Shown here in pieces: positions 17,867 through 26,515 of a stretch of DNA of 64,000 nt; the stretch's first letter is position 1, and each line of letters starts with the position of its first letter. The notes under the pieces are model-generated. The model did not search any database, was not told the origin of the DNA, and saw only the letters and a list, made by a program, of their open reading frames with translations. This DNA comes from DATGUN01 sp035301285 (GTDB taxonomy: Bacteria > Bacillota > Bacilli > Bacillales > Amphibacillaceae): NCBI GenBank assembly GCA_035301285.1, contig DATGUN010000101.1:1-64000 (forward strand), read 5' to 3'. Made by a program: the position numbers and the translations under genes.

Positions 17867-19912
17867 TTAATTCATGTCTTTAACAGGGTCTCCGGAGTTT
17901 GACTCCCGTTCATCTTTTATTGACTTTTCCTGTTCTCTCTTATTTTGTTCTTTCTCTTCTTTTTCTTCTTCTTCCATTTTCTCTTTTTCGTCTTTCCCAT
18001 ATTTATATTGAGACGTATCAACAGGTTCCCAATCATTATTAGGGGTATAGAACCTCAGTAAGTCACCATATAATACCTCATCCGACAACTCAAGTTCTTT
18101 CATCACCTTTTCACGCATTTCTTCCATTTCTTCTGTTGGTTCATCTATGGCTTCTTTCGTTTCATTGTCATAGAATGTACCATCAATACGGCTATAGTCC
18201 TCTGTCACGAAATCTCCATTCCGGAACGGTACAAAATCCTTATGCTCATCAGAGAATAAATCCGTACCGAATTGGATATAGTCATCTGCATCCTCTACAC
18301 CGGCAAGATGTAATAATGTCGGCATGACATCTGTTTGCCCGGCATATTCATGATTGATGCCCTGACCTTCAACACCTGGAACCTTTATCATCAATGGTAC
18401 ACGTTGTAATTCCGAATTTTTCAATGGTGTAATTTCTTCACCTGTTATTTCTTCCATGGCGCGATTATGGTTATCGGAAATACCATAATGGTCACCATAT
18501 AATAGTATGACAGAGTCATCATATAAGCCTGACTCTTTCAGTTCATCAAAGAACTGTTCAAGGGATTCATCCAAATATCTCGCTGTCTGGAAGTAAGTGT
18601 CGACCGAACTATCGCCTGTATCGGCCGGATCGATTGTCGCATCTTCATCATCCAGCAAATATGGGTGATGGTGTGTCAATGTGATTAAGTGTGCATAAAA
18701 AGGTTCATCCAATGATTCAAGCATTGGCATCGATTCTTCAAAGAACGGTTTATCTTTTAAACCATAGTTGATAACTTTATCATCACTCATGTCATAATAA
18801 CTGGCATCAAAAAATTCATCCACTCCAAATTGCTTATAAATCTGGTCCCTGTTCCAAAACGATTTGTCATCACCATGCAATACAGCACTTGTATAGTCTT
18901 CTTCTTCACCCAATATGGATGGAAGTGCCTGATACGTATTATTTCCTTTTAAAGAAAAAGCCGATCCTTGCGGTAATCCATAAATCGAGTTATCCATAAT
19001 CAATTCGGCATCAGCTGTTTTACCTTGCTCAGTTTGATGGAAGAAATTATCGAAATACGTAAACCCATTATCATCATCATGCACTAAGGAATTCAAAAAT
19101 GGCGTTACTTCTTCACCATGTAAGTCATAATCAATCAAAAACGATTGAAAAGATTCCAAGTGAATTTTTATGATGTTCTTTCCTTTTGCTTTACCAAAGT
19201 ATTCAGCATTTGGCTCTGCATATTTGTCTTTTGTATATTCTTCCACTTCTTCCATGTCACTGCTGTCTGCCATGACACGTTGAGTAGATGACTTAACGCT
19301 TTGTACGGCATCATATACCGTGAAATTGAAAGCCCCGAGATATTTGACAAGATAGTTCCGGTCAAACGTACGTTTCAAGAGTTCCGGGCGATCTGCCTCG
19401 GCGAGTCCCAAATTGATTGAAAATGCAACGACACCCGTCAATAGAACAATAGCTGGTTTGCGGATGTTCATACGTTCTACAGACCAATTTGATTTCGTCA
19501 TGATAAAAAGAACAATGACAAAAATCAAGTCAATCACGTAGAACAAATCATGCCAAGCTACCAAACTCGCAATACTCCCACCAAGACTTCCAAAGTTACT
19601 TGTCTGCGTCAATGTTGGTATGGTAATAAAGTCGCTGTTGAACCGATAGTATACGACATTCGCATACAATATGAAGCTCATCACGACATCAATTGCAATT
19701 AGCCAATACCCCGCTTTTCGACCCTTGAAAAACAATGCAAGGCCCAGAAAAATCAAAGCAGAGCTTAACGGATTAAAAAACAACAGAAATTCTTGGATAC
19801 CATTTTTTACACCTAAATTAAATTCCACATTATATATAATATACGTTTTTATCCAAAACAGGAATACAACGATTGAAAAGAACCCCATTTTTGTAGATAA
19901 AAATTTCTTCAT
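17867..19912 (-). CDS. ltaS: lipoteichoic acid synthase (LtaS family)
   Basis: Polymerises glycerol phosphate from phosphatidylglycerol onto the glycolipid anchor at the outer membrane face. 681 aa: five N-terminal membrane helices (about residues 5-200), then an extracellular sulfatase-like domain with the catalytic Thr in EQGKTADAEL, FHQTEQGKT, LLYGDHYG and the metal-binding DSVILLYGDH. The cleavable linker near MADSS fits signal peptidase processing. The tail (last 60 residues) is a Glu/Lys-rich low-complexity run. I chose ATG at 19912 after GAGGTGA; an upstream in-frame ATG at 20029 would add 39 non-conserved residues. Paralogues exist in Bacillus, so LtaS versus YfnI/YqgS is not settled. 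Confidence 0.92.
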   Translation of the reverse strand: MKKFLSTKMGFFSIVVFLFWIKTYIIYNVEFNLGVKNGIQEFLLFFNPLSSALIFLGLALFFKGRKAGYWLIAIDVVMSFILYANVVYYRFNSDFITIPTLTQTSNFGSLGGSIASLVAWHDLFYVIDLIFVIVLFIMTKSNWSVERMNIRKPAIVLLTGVVAFSINLGLAEADRPELLKRTFDRNYLVKYLGAFNFTVYDAVQSVKSSTQRVMADSSDMEEVEEYTKDKYAEPNAEYFGKAKGKNIIKIHLESFQSFLIDYDLHGEEVTPFLNSLVHDDDNGFTYFDNFFHQTEQGKTADAELIMDNSIYGLPQGSAFSLKGNNTYQALPSILGEEEDYTSAVLHGDDKSFWNRDQIYKQFGVDEFFDASYYDMSDDKVINYGLKDKPFFEESMPMLESLDEPFYAHLITLTHHHPYLLDDEDATIDPADTGDSSVDTYFQTARYLDESLEQFFDELKESGLYDDSVILLYGDHYGISDNHNRAMEEITGEEITPLKNSELQRVPLMIKVPGVEGQGINHEYAGQTDVMPTLLHLAGVEDADDYIQFGTDLFSDEHKDFVPFRNGDFVTEDYSRIDGTFYDNETKEAIDEPTEEMEEMREKVMKELELSDEVLYGDLLRFYTPNNDWEPVDTSQYKYGKDEKEKMEEEEKEEKEQNKREQEKSIKDERESNSGDPVKDMN

Positions 19913-20282
19913 CAGTTTCACCTCGAATAATATATCGCATATAAATTCTAGCGACTTCTTATTATAACCAATATCATCGAAAAAGAAAAGAGGAAAATTG
20001 CTCCTGTTTAAACAATACCCTTTATCCATATGTTTAATCTTAAGTTAAGATAACAAAATTATATCTATTATACCATATCGTCATGAAAAAAATAAAACTG
20101 ATGCACACTATAAATGCCTTAATGGCAAGGATAACATCTGTTTATTACAACTTTGTGAACAAACATGACGATTCTTTAACAGTTATATACCCCTATTGAT
20201 CAAAACAAAACGGATATCCATCCAAATTTTAAAATAACTGATTGTCCCATATTCCGGTAACGTTATCATGGTAAACGATAGG

Positions 20283-20408
20283 TATAATGATGCATATAAT
20301 AAAAAAGGTCACAGTTGTGTCTGTGACCTCAAAGGGAAAGCATCCTTGAAGAGGGATGGCTTCAATCATGGACCTCCCGTTATCAAAGCTATGGGGGGTC
20401 TATTTTTT
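20283..20408 (+). ncRNA. candidate antisense antitoxin RNA
   Basis: A TATAAT box at 20283-20288 on the plus strand would start a transcript near 20294. It ends at an intrinsic terminator: GACCTCCC (20371-20378) pairing with GGGGGGTC (20393-20400, one G-T pair) followed by TATTTTTT (20401-20408). The resulting RNA of about 115 nt is antisense to the last bases and 3' untranslated part of the Hol_Tox-type toxin mRNA on the other strand. This is the arrangement known for RatA/TxpA in B. subtilis. The -35 region is weak. Existence of the RNA is inferred. Confidence 0.6.
20300..20330 (-). terminator. terminator of the toxin mRNA
   Basis: Perfect nine-base stem AGGTCACAG (20306-20314) with CTGTGACCT (20321-20329), six-base loop, followed on the minus strand by TTTTTTATT. 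It lies about 70 bases past the toxin stop codon. Confidence 0.85.
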
Positions 20409-20495
20409 GTGGCCCAACCACACTATCAAGGTGAGAAGTGCCAACAAAAAGGACCCAAATGCAAATAACACCATCAACACTTCGTACGTACTCAA
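20400..20495 (-). CDS. Hol_Tox-family (TxpA/BsrG-like) type I toxin peptide, 31 aa
   Basis: Translation of the minus strand gives a peptide beginning MSTYEVLMVLFAFGSFLL and ending in LGHKK: a short start, one membrane helix with a central Phe-Gly, and a basic tail. This is the pattern of the putative holin-like toxins (STYEAL-LM-AF). GAGGGGGG lies eight bases before a TTG start at 20495; an in-frame GTG at 20504 overlaps the ribosome site and is less likely. CCCCCC just after the stop (20393-20398 on the plus strand as G) can pair with the GGGGGG ribosome site, which would block translation in the full-length mRNA, as known for this toxin class. Confidence 0.78.
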   Translation of the reverse strand: MSTYEVLMVLFAFGSFLLALLTLIVWLGHKK

Positions 20496-20975
20496 CAGCA
20501 GCACCCCCCTCTTTTAATAGGGCTGAGCATACCTCTTCAGGTGCTTTCAATGCTTAGTATTTCATGAAAATATTCAATTGAGTGCTTTGATATTGAACAT
20601 AATACACTTCCCAACTAAGCATTCTTACAAGCATTTAAAATGGAAAGCGTTTATATAGTTCATGGAATTTATATCGATCGCTATTTGAATCATTGCATGA
20701 ATGAGGTTTCACTACATGGAAACGAATAGAGATGGTTGAGGAGCTTTCTCTTAAAATTGCTTGTATATAATAACGTATGCACTATCATTTTTCATTTGTA
20801 ATTCATTTGCAGGAAAAATGTTGCGGATTTTACAGTTTCTGATGTATTTCGATGACAGGATCGTATCCAGTACAAAAAACGTGGATTATTATCGCAAAGT
20901 TAGTGGGCGTTTTTGGAAACTTTTTCATAAAAACGTCAACAATATGTTGGCATCACGTTCACCTTGAACAATTGA
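20496..20975. other. gene-free stretch upstream of the toxin
   Basis: Contains an inverted repeat AATGCTTAGT (20549-20558) / ACTAAGCATT (20614-20623) enclosing 55 bases, in the likely promoter area of the toxin on the minus strand. A 68-codon open frame at 20761-20967 has no ribosome site and no recognisable composition. Nothing else stands out. Confidence 0.4.
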
Positions 20976-21017
20976 AACAAAAAAGCCCTATTGAATGCGT
21001 GTATCCCATTCAATAGG
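20976..21017 (-). terminator. terminator after the TcaA-like gene
   Basis: Perfect 11-bp stem CCTATTGAATG (20987-20997) with CATTCAATAGG (21007-21017), nine-base loop, followed on the minus strand by GCTTTTTTG. Confidence 0.9.
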
Positions 21018-21058
21018 TGCTCTGTATAGGAATTGACTTTTTAATGATCTACTTCATT

Positions 21059-22894
21059 TTAATCCTTATCTTTATCTTTATCCTTATCTTTATCTTTGTC
21101 TTTATCCTTGTCTTTATCCTTGTCTTTGGAATCTGAGTCGGCCCAATCAGATGTATATATTTCCGGATCTTCTTCTTGATACTCGATCATTTTATCCTCT
21201 TCCATATAGTCAGCCCAACCCATATAGCCTACTTCCCAACCATCATCGACATATTCAAGCTCGTAGCCGTTCTCTTCAGATGTTTCTTCAAAGTCCTCTT
21301 TATCGTCATCAGGATCATATTCTAGGTTTTCTTCATATGTTGTTACCGTATCGACAGAGACGATCCAACCATCACCATAATTATCAAGTGTGAAGGAGTC
21401 TTCATAAAAATCAACCCCCATAAACCTCCCTTGATAAAGTAGGTCTTCTTCTTTCTCATATTCTGCTGCTTCTACAAGTTCATCAACTATATAATCGCTT
21501 GCAACAGTAAATTTCGATCCATCTGCGCTTGTATAGACATCCAAGTATTCTTTATTGAATTGGATAATCGTATCCTGTATATCACTTCTTAAATCTTCAT
21601 CGGCTTGAAAGACAACATCTATATATTCCGAATCAATCGGCACCTCATCTGTCTTCAAGGTGCCCCATGGAAATTCTGCCTCAAACGACGCCATCATCGA
21701 TCCATCTGTCACGACCGGCCCCACCATATAGTCTTCCAATACATCCACACCGATATCCTCACCATCGATATACATTTTCACTTCGTCGAGTATACCCTCG
21801 TATGGGGCATAAACCTCGACTTCCGCACCTTCAATATAAAGATCGACATCCTCTGGCATATCCGGATCGAAGTTTTCGGTCTTCGCTTCCGCAGATAAAT
21901 CTATAAACTCCGAATTATAGTTAGCAACAAATGTATACTTCCCTGGTAAATAAGGCCCGATTTCTTCTGTAAACTCATCCGAATCCGCTGTTAATACAAC
22001 GTCATCATCCAACGTGATTTCGGTATCGGCATAATTGGTATACACGTCGAAATAGACTGGACTCACTTGCATCATATAGTTATCGAAAACGAGAAACTTT
22101 TTTCCGTCCTTTTTGAGATTGATAGCATATCCGTCATCGGACTTTCCATCTTTTTCACCTTGTTCAGTTAAATGATCGACTACATCTTCCAATTCATCGG
22201 GGTTATCATTATAATAATCTATAAATCCTTCAACAGATGAATCATCAATCTTCAAATCTTTATCCTTGCTATTCAGTAATTTTGAAACCGCCTTTGAATC
22301 ACCATCATCAATTGCCTCTTCAAATTTTTCAATTGCTTTATCTGCTGAAAAAATTGAATTCCCTACAAAATAACCAGCTCCCAATATAACGACAAGTACT
22401 GCGACGGATGAAATAGCTATTTTGGTCATTTTGGACATTTTCTTTTTTGGTGGTTTTGATGGTTGATTGTTTGTTGTACCAGAATGTCGACTACCACCAC
22501 CTAAACCTCCAATACCTTGGCCCTTGGATGTTTGATCAGCTGTTGTCTGATTGATATCTTGATTATTTGTGTTTTGATTGACACCTTGTTCAGATTGTGC
22601 TGGAACTGGTGGCATTTGATCTTTGGCTTCAGTGTCAGTTTCATCATGTTGCGGTTCCATACGTTTACCCTCTTCAACCGATGGTTGCTCTTCTTCAGAT
22701 GGAATGTCTTGAGATGATGTGTCCGTAGACTTCTGTTCATGTGGTTTGTTGTCATTCGAAGTATGATCACTGGCGCTATCTTGTTTCTGAGATTGTTGTG
22801 GTATTTCTTCTTGGTCGGTTATAGACTGACCGCAGTGCTTACAAAATTTTGCATCCGGCAAAAGTTCTTTTCCACAATGTTTACAAAACTTCAT
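21059..22894 (-). CDS. TcaA-like zinc-ribbon membrane protein
   Basis: 611-aa protein with an N-terminal double CxxC zinc ribbon (MKFCKHCGKELLPDAKFCKHCG), a Gln/Ser/Thr-rich linker (about residues 27-150), one membrane helix (about 158-178) and a large acidic extracellular part resembling the repeated domains of TcaA (teicoplanin-resistance-associated protein) of staphylococci and Bacillus YvlB/YrvJ-like relatives. The C-terminus ends in eleven Lys-Asp pairs. TcaA affects cell-wall stress response and glycopeptide susceptibility; the role here is inferred. ATG follows AAAGGGGGA; a good sigma-A promoter lies upstream at 22942-22970. Confidence 0.78.
   Translation of the reverse strand: MKFCKHCGKELLPDAKFCKHCGQSITDQEEIPQQSQKQDSASDHTSNDNKPHEQKSTDTSSQDIPSEEEQPSVEEGKRMEPQHDETDTEAKDQMPPVPAQSEQGVNQNTNNQDINQTTADQTSKGQGIGGLGGGSRHSGTTNNQPSKPPKKKMSKMTKIAISSVAVLVVILGAGYFVGNSIFSADKAIEKFEEAIDDGDSKAVSKLLNSKDKDLKIDDSSVEGFIDYYNDNPDELEDVVDHLTEQGEKDGKSDDGYAINLKKDGKKFLVFDNYMMQVSPVYFDVYTNYADTEITLDDDVVLTADSDEFTEEIGPYLPGKYTFVANYNSEFIDLSAEAKTENFDPDMPEDVDLYIEGAEVEVYAPYEGILDEVKMYIDGEDIGVDVLEDYMVGPVVTDGSMMASFEAEFPWGTLKTDEVPIDSEYIDVVFQADEDLRSDIQDTIIQFNKEYLDVYTSADGSKFTVASDYIVDELVEAAEYEKEEDLLYQGRFMGVDFYEDSFTLDNYGDGWIVSVDTVTTYEENLEYDPDDDKEDFEETSEENGYELEYVDDGWEVGYMGWADYMEEDKMIEYQEEDPEIYTSDWADSDSKDKDKDKDKDKDKDKDKDKDKD
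21062..21127 (-). repeat. hexanucleotide repeat encoding (Lys-Asp)11
   Basis: Eleven six-base units of the type ATCTTT/ATCCTT/GTCTTT on the plus strand, coding for KD pairs at the end of the TcaA-like protein. Any slippage by whole units keeps the frame, so tail length may vary between strains. Confidence 0.9.
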
Positions 22895-22941
22895 TGATAT
22901 CCCCCTTTAACATAATTGTAATATTCTTTATAAATGCTAGT

Positions 22942-22970
22942 ATACTATAAATTTTGTCGATTTTGGTCAA
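22942..22970 (-). promoter_or_regulatory. sigma-A promoter of the TcaA-like gene
   Basis: On the minus strand TTGACC (22965-22970), a 17-bp spacer and TAGTAT (22942-22947), about 50 bases ahead of the start codon. Confidence 0.65.
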
Positions 22971-23230
22971 ATTTTATAGTATATAGGAAATTTATATGAT
23001 AAAAGTCAGCACATGAGACATGTTCAACCCTTGTCATAAAAGCATTCAAATAGCACCGATCACTTTATATACTAAGATTTAATATGATTCTAAAGTCCCA
23101 TAAACATAGTCATGATTTATTCGATTTAAATTAAAATACAACTCAAAGGGCACGGTGAAAATCATATGTAAGAGCGTCACCTTTTATGACAAGTGATTAC
23201 ATTTTTACAAGTCAATATTTAAATTCATAT
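22971..23230. other. gene-free stretch
   Basis: AT-rich region between the TcaA-like promoter and the 3' end of the beta-lactamase-fold gene. A small GTGA/TCAC foldback near 23154-23181 could help terminate the latter, but there is no T tract. No coding frame or repeat seen. Confidence 0.4.
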
Positions 23231-24277
23231 TCAAAAATAGGAACGGATAAGATTATGTAATCGGGGACGTAACCTGATAATATAAGGGTCTCTTCCAAAG
23301 TGGACACGGTTCGTCAACAACACAACATGCAAATCGATTTCCGGATCAAACCACATACTTGTACCGGTGAATCCTGTATGTCCGTATGACTTTTCGGAAA
23401 ATAAGTCTCCACAGGATGCACGTTCAGGACTCCGCACCATCCATCCCAGGCCTCTACATTCACGATCAAGTGGCGTGTGATTTTGCTTCGATACATCTAA
23501 TATAGCTTTCGATAAAATGCGCTTGCCTTTATAAACACCATTGTTTTCGATCATGGATGCATAATGATGCAAATCGGATATAGTGGAAAATAGTCCCGCA
23601 TGTCCACTGATACCTCCCATTGATTCAGTATTTTCGTCGTGGACAACCCCACGTTTATAATCTTTTAGCCGTTCACTATATTCTGTCGCAGCATACCTAT
23701 ATTCAGGGAATGTTGGTAAAAATCCTGTTTCATTCATTTCCAATGGGCGAAAAATGGATTCATCGACAAAATGAGCAAATGAACTCTGAGTCACCTTCTC
23801 GATTATTTTGTATAATGTTATAAATCCCAGATCACTGTAAATAACGTTTGTACCGATTGAATGATCCAAACGTTCGCCACAAATCTGATCCAGTATCTCA
23901 TTTTCCGTTAGATGATCTGAATGAAACGAACGATGTGCGGGCAATCCCGAGGTATGTGTCATCAGATGTCTGATGGTCATATCTCGTTTTTCACTATCTG
24001 CAAATCCTGGTAAAAAATGTGCAACCTCATCATCTAATCTGATTGTGCCGTCATCGATCAGTTTCAAAATGGCGGGGGTTGTTGCAACCACCTTTGTCAA
24101 TGAGGCCAAATCGAATACTGTATCAAGTTTCATTGATGATTTTTCTGGATATACAGTACGATCGCCTAAAGCCTCCTGAAACAAAACCTTTCCTTGATGA
24201 GAGACGTGTAACACCGCACCAGGTATATGCTCCAAGTCAATTTCTTCATTCAGTAAATCACGTATTTCCTGTCGCAT
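23231..24277 (-). CDS. serine hydrolase, beta-lactamase/class C PBP fold
   Basis: 348-aa protein of the beta-lactamase family (EstB, PBP4* and similar). Active-site marks: S59-x-x-K62 in DLASLTKVVATT, the Y-S-D tyrosine motif in NVIYSDLGF, and HTG in YGHTGFTGTS. There is no signal peptide, so it is likely a cytoplasmic esterase or peptidase acting on wall fragments. The first ATG abuts GGAAGG, so the ATG at 24277 is preferred. Substrate unknown. Confidence 0.88.
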   Translation of the reverse strand: MRQEIRDLLNEEIDLEHIPGAVLHVSHQGKVLFQEALGDRTVYPEKSSMKLDTVFDLASLTKVVATTPAILKLIDDGTIRLDDEVAHFLPGFADSEKRDMTIRHLMTHTSGLPAHRSFHSDHLTENEILDQICGERLDHSIGTNVIYSDLGFITLYKIIEKVTQSSFAHFVDESIFRPLEMNETGFLPTFPEYRYAATEYSERLKDYKRGVVHDENTESMGGISGHAGLFSTISDLHHYASMIENNGVYKGKRILSKAILDVSKQNHTPLDRECRGLGWMVRSPERASCGDLFSEKSYGHTGFTGTSMWFDPEIDLHVVLLTNRVHFGRDPYIIRLRPRLHNLIRSYF

Positions 24278-24485
24278 AGTAGACATCCTTCCGATTTAAA
24301 AATATTTTTTCATAATGTTTATCTACCATTATAACAAGGTTTTATCATTTTGATAGAGAAATCATGTTGCTTTATTCAGGGTAATATATACACTGAGGAA
24401 CTTTGATGCCGGTATTCCTTCTGTTTACTTTTTATGTTATATTGACATCACAGTTAAAAATGTCATAGGATTGGGAGTCGATAGT

Positions 24486-25082
24486 ATGGAAATGGTAAAA
24501 ATTCCGGATGTTCCCACTATTTGTCAACATCCAGAAATGCCCACAGGATGTGAAGCGACAGCACTGACAATGTTGTTGAACTGGGCCGGAGAGAGTCTGA
24601 CGAATCATGAGGTTGTCGAGAGATTGCCAAAAGGAGATAAAGTCGAATTAATCGACGGTATATGGCGCGGAGGTGATCCACACACCGAATTTGTGGGGAA
24701 TCCATATGAAGACGAAGGATGTTTTGGTGTTTTTGAGGGTCCCATTTTAAAAACGATTGATGCTTTCATGCCTGACCGAGGAGTTGACTTAACGAACCAA
24801 CCGTTTGAAAACTTGCTTGAAATTGTCGGGAATGGGAAACCAGTCATGGCCTGGACAACCATCGACCAGCAAACAACATTCCATAGTAAGACTTGGACAG
24901 ATCAGAACGGCCGGACGATTAAGTGGCATCGTTATGAGCATGCAGTTATTATTGTTGGATTCAATGCGGATAATATTATCGCGAATGATCCTACCACAGG
25001 TAAAGAGGAACATTATCAAAGAGATCTTTTTGAACGAAACTGGGCCTCAATGGGCAGACGAGCTCTGACATTGAAAGATTGA
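24486..25082 (+). CDS. C39-like (peptidase_C39_2) protein
   Basis: 198-aa papain-like protein of the C39_2 group. The likely catalytic Cys is in MPTGCEATALTMLL near the N-terminus, with His in HAVIIVGFN and Asp/Asn in IIANDPTTG. No signal peptide is visible, so it is probably cytoplasmic or non-classically exported. ATG at 24486 follows GGGAG with eight-base spacing; a TTG 15 bases upstream is less likely. A terminator follows directly. Function of the family is mostly unknown. Confidence 0.83.
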   Translation: MEMVKIPDVPTICQHPEMPTGCEATALTMLLNWAGESLTNHEVVERLPKGDKVELIDGIWRGGDPHTEFVGNPYEDEGCFGVFEGPILKTIDAFMPDRGVDLTNQPFENLLEIVGNGKPVMAWTTIDQQTTFHSKTWTDQNGRTIKWHRYEHAVIIVGFNADNIIANDPTTGKEEHYQRDLFERNWASMGRRALTLKD

Positions 25083-25094
25083 GTAAGGACAAAC

Positions 25095-25124
25095 AGGTTG
25101 TCATAGTTAGGATGGCAACCTTTA
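25095..25124 (+). terminator. terminator after the C39-like gene
   Basis: AGGTTGTCAT (25095-25104) pairs with ATGGCAACCT (25112-25121), one T-G pair, seven-base loop, then TTTAAT. It also sits at the end of the convergent flavodoxin gene. Confidence 0.7.
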
Positions 25125-25125
25125 A

Positions 25126-25608
25126 TCATACCTCATTGTCTTTCTCAGCAAATTTATCGACTTTTGCCATATCGCATAATGTCTGAGCGAAATGAATACA
25201 CCGATCAATATCATCTGCGTTCGGGGTCAAGTCCGCTTTGATCTTTTCAGGAACCATTCTAGCACCTTTATCACTTAAATGTTCCCACATGAGATCAACC
25301 GCCCCACCATACGTATCATAAAAAGAATCAGCTGAACCAAATACACCGAATAACATACCTTCTATATCTACATCATCCAATTCCTCATAAAAATCCTCCA
25401 CTTCGTATGGAAGATCTCCGCCATCCCACGTATGTGTCCCAATGGCGATCGCTTCATAATCGGATAGTTCATCCACTTCAACGGGATCAAAATCAAATGT
25501 TCTTGTTTCAACTTCATAACCTTGTTCTTCAATATAGTTGATAATCGCATCAGCCATTAATTCGGTATTGCCTGTCATACTTGCATATAAAACTAATATC
25601 CTGCCCAT
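25126..25608 (-). CDS. flavodoxin
   Basis: 160-aa FMN electron carrier that can replace ferredoxin under iron limitation. The FMN phosphate loop is LYASMTGNTELMAD (residues 6-19); GTHTWDGGDLP and GVFGSADSFYDTYGGAVD form the isoalloxazine-binding loops. Very acidic. GAGGAGG precedes the ATG. A promoter with a Fur box in its spacer lies 30-60 bases upstream, matching iron control. Confidence 0.93.
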   Translation of the reverse strand: MGRILVLYASMTGNTELMADAIINYIEEQGYEVETRTFDFDPVEVDELSDYEAIAIGTHTWDGGDLPYEVEDFYEELDDVDIEGMLFGVFGSADSFYDTYGGAVDLMWEHLSDKGARMVPEKIKADLTPNADDIDRCIHFAQTLCDMAKVDKFAEKDNEV

Positions 25609-25639
25609 TGTGATTCCTCCTCGGAACTAACCTGAGTCC

Positions 25640-25669
25640 ATTCTAATTGATAATGATTATTAATTTCAA
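25640..25669 (-). promoter_or_regulatory. flavodoxin promoter with Fur box in the spacer
   Basis: On the minus strand TTGAAA (25664-25669), an 18-bp spacer and TAGAAT (25640-25645). TGATAATGATTATTA at 25648-25662 matches the Bacillus 7-1-7 Fur site TGATAATNATTATCA at 14 of 15 positions and covers the spacer, so Fur bound with iron would block polymerase. Confidence 0.8.
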
Positions 25670-25792
25670 TGATTTGAATCACAACTTCATAATGAAATAA
25701 GAGACATAACCAACATAACGCTTTTTATTCCGATGCCTTTATTATTATTGTACAATATATTATAATACGACTTAACTAGGAGGATGACATGA

Positions 25793-25933
25793 ATGCAACG
25801 TGTGAAAATGAAAGTTCAAACAGCCTATCACGGTGATTTACTTCGGGCCGGAAAAATATATGAAATTGATGAAGCCACCGCAGAACGATGGATTGATAGC
25901 AACATCGCGGAAAGTACGGATACTGAAGAATAG
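25793..25933 (+). CDS. small conserved-type protein (46 aa)
   Basis: Product begins MQRVKMKVQTAYHGDLLRAG and continues KIYEIDEATAERWIDSN. The pattern (basic strand, xxHxGxLxRAGxxYEID, then helix with AxxWIxxxIAE) resembles small phage-type proteins of the DUF7210 kind that begin MKVKA and carry a YxxGExxEI core; this is a resemblance only. AGGAGG lies seven to ten bases before ATG. A promoter is plausible: TTTATT (25738-25743), 17-bp spacer, TATAAT (25761-25766). Confidence 0.65.
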   Translation: MQRVKMKVQTAYHGDLLRAGKIYEIDEATAERWIDSNIAESTDTEE

Positions 25934-26010
25934 AGAACATGGTTCGAGAGACGTACTGAGCGTTTCTTGATATCTACCTTGTTAAGATAAAAGGATTTTA
26001 AACGTAAACA

Positions 26011-26040
26011 GAGGCGCATTGGGGAATGCGCCTCTTCTCT
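26011..26040. terminator. GC-rich hairpin between small gene and ferredoxin
   Basis: Perfect ten-base stem GAGGCGCATT (26011-26020) with AATGCGCCTC (26025-26034), four-base loop. Flanked by TTCTCT on the plus strand and TGTTTACG on the minus strand; likely ends both convergent transcripts. Confidence 0.65.
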
Positions 26041-26058
26041 GTGCCTAGATTTTATATG

Positions 26059-26298
26059 TTAACGATTGGCAAAGAACTCCTCTGCCTCATCCAAAAACAC
26101 TTCCTGATCTGGGGTCAAATCGTACTCTTCTTCTATTGCTTCAACCGGGCAAACTGCTTTACACGCACCGCAGTCTATACAAACATCCGGATCTATATAA
26201 AATTGCTTTTCCCCTTCTTCTATGCAATCTACAGGACATACACTGACACACTCACCGGACTTTTCTCCACGGCAAGGATCCAGTATGACAAATGCCAT
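26059..26298 (-). CDS. ferredoxin, 3Fe-4S/4Fe-4S (7Fe) type
   Basis: 79-aa cytoplasmic electron carrier. Cluster ligands: CRGEKSGECVSVCPVDC in the N-terminal half and CIDCGACKAVCP in the C-terminal half, the bacterial 7Fe pattern, followed by an acidic helix. ATG at 26298 follows GAGGAGG; a longer in-frame start at 26331 would add residues without homology. It sits close to flavodoxin, which substitutes for ferredoxin when iron is short. Confidence 0.95.
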   Translation of the reverse strand: MAFVILDPCRGEKSGECVSVCPVDCIEEGEKQFYIDPDVCIDCGACKAVCPVEAIEEEYDLTPDQEVFLDEAEEFFANR

Positions 26299-26515
26299 TA
26301 ATGTATACCTCCTCATTTCATAAATTACCACTATCTACATCCATTTAATGATATATCAGGGTGCATTTCAAGTAAAAAGACTTCCAGAACTGAAGATTTA
26401 GTCCTTTTTAAAGAACAGGCCAAATCCAACTACATTTCCGGACAACGAGGTTTTTTCTTATTTGTTTGTTACGTTATATATATCGTGTCAGGTATTCACT
26501 CATCTTTTTGATATG

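Noticed and set aside
20268..20468. Plus-strand 66-codon open frame across the toxin locus
   Set aside because: It lacks a ribosome site, runs through two terminator hairpins and is better explained as antisense RNA to the toxin.
20642..20655. cre-like sequence GGAAAGCGTTTATA upstream of the toxin
   Set aside because: Only about 12 of 14 positions fit, the first T and the penultimate C being wrong, and there is no promoter evidence there.
20761..20967. 68-codon plus-strand open frame
   Set aside because: No ribosome site, no conserved-looking composition, isolated in AT-rich DNA.
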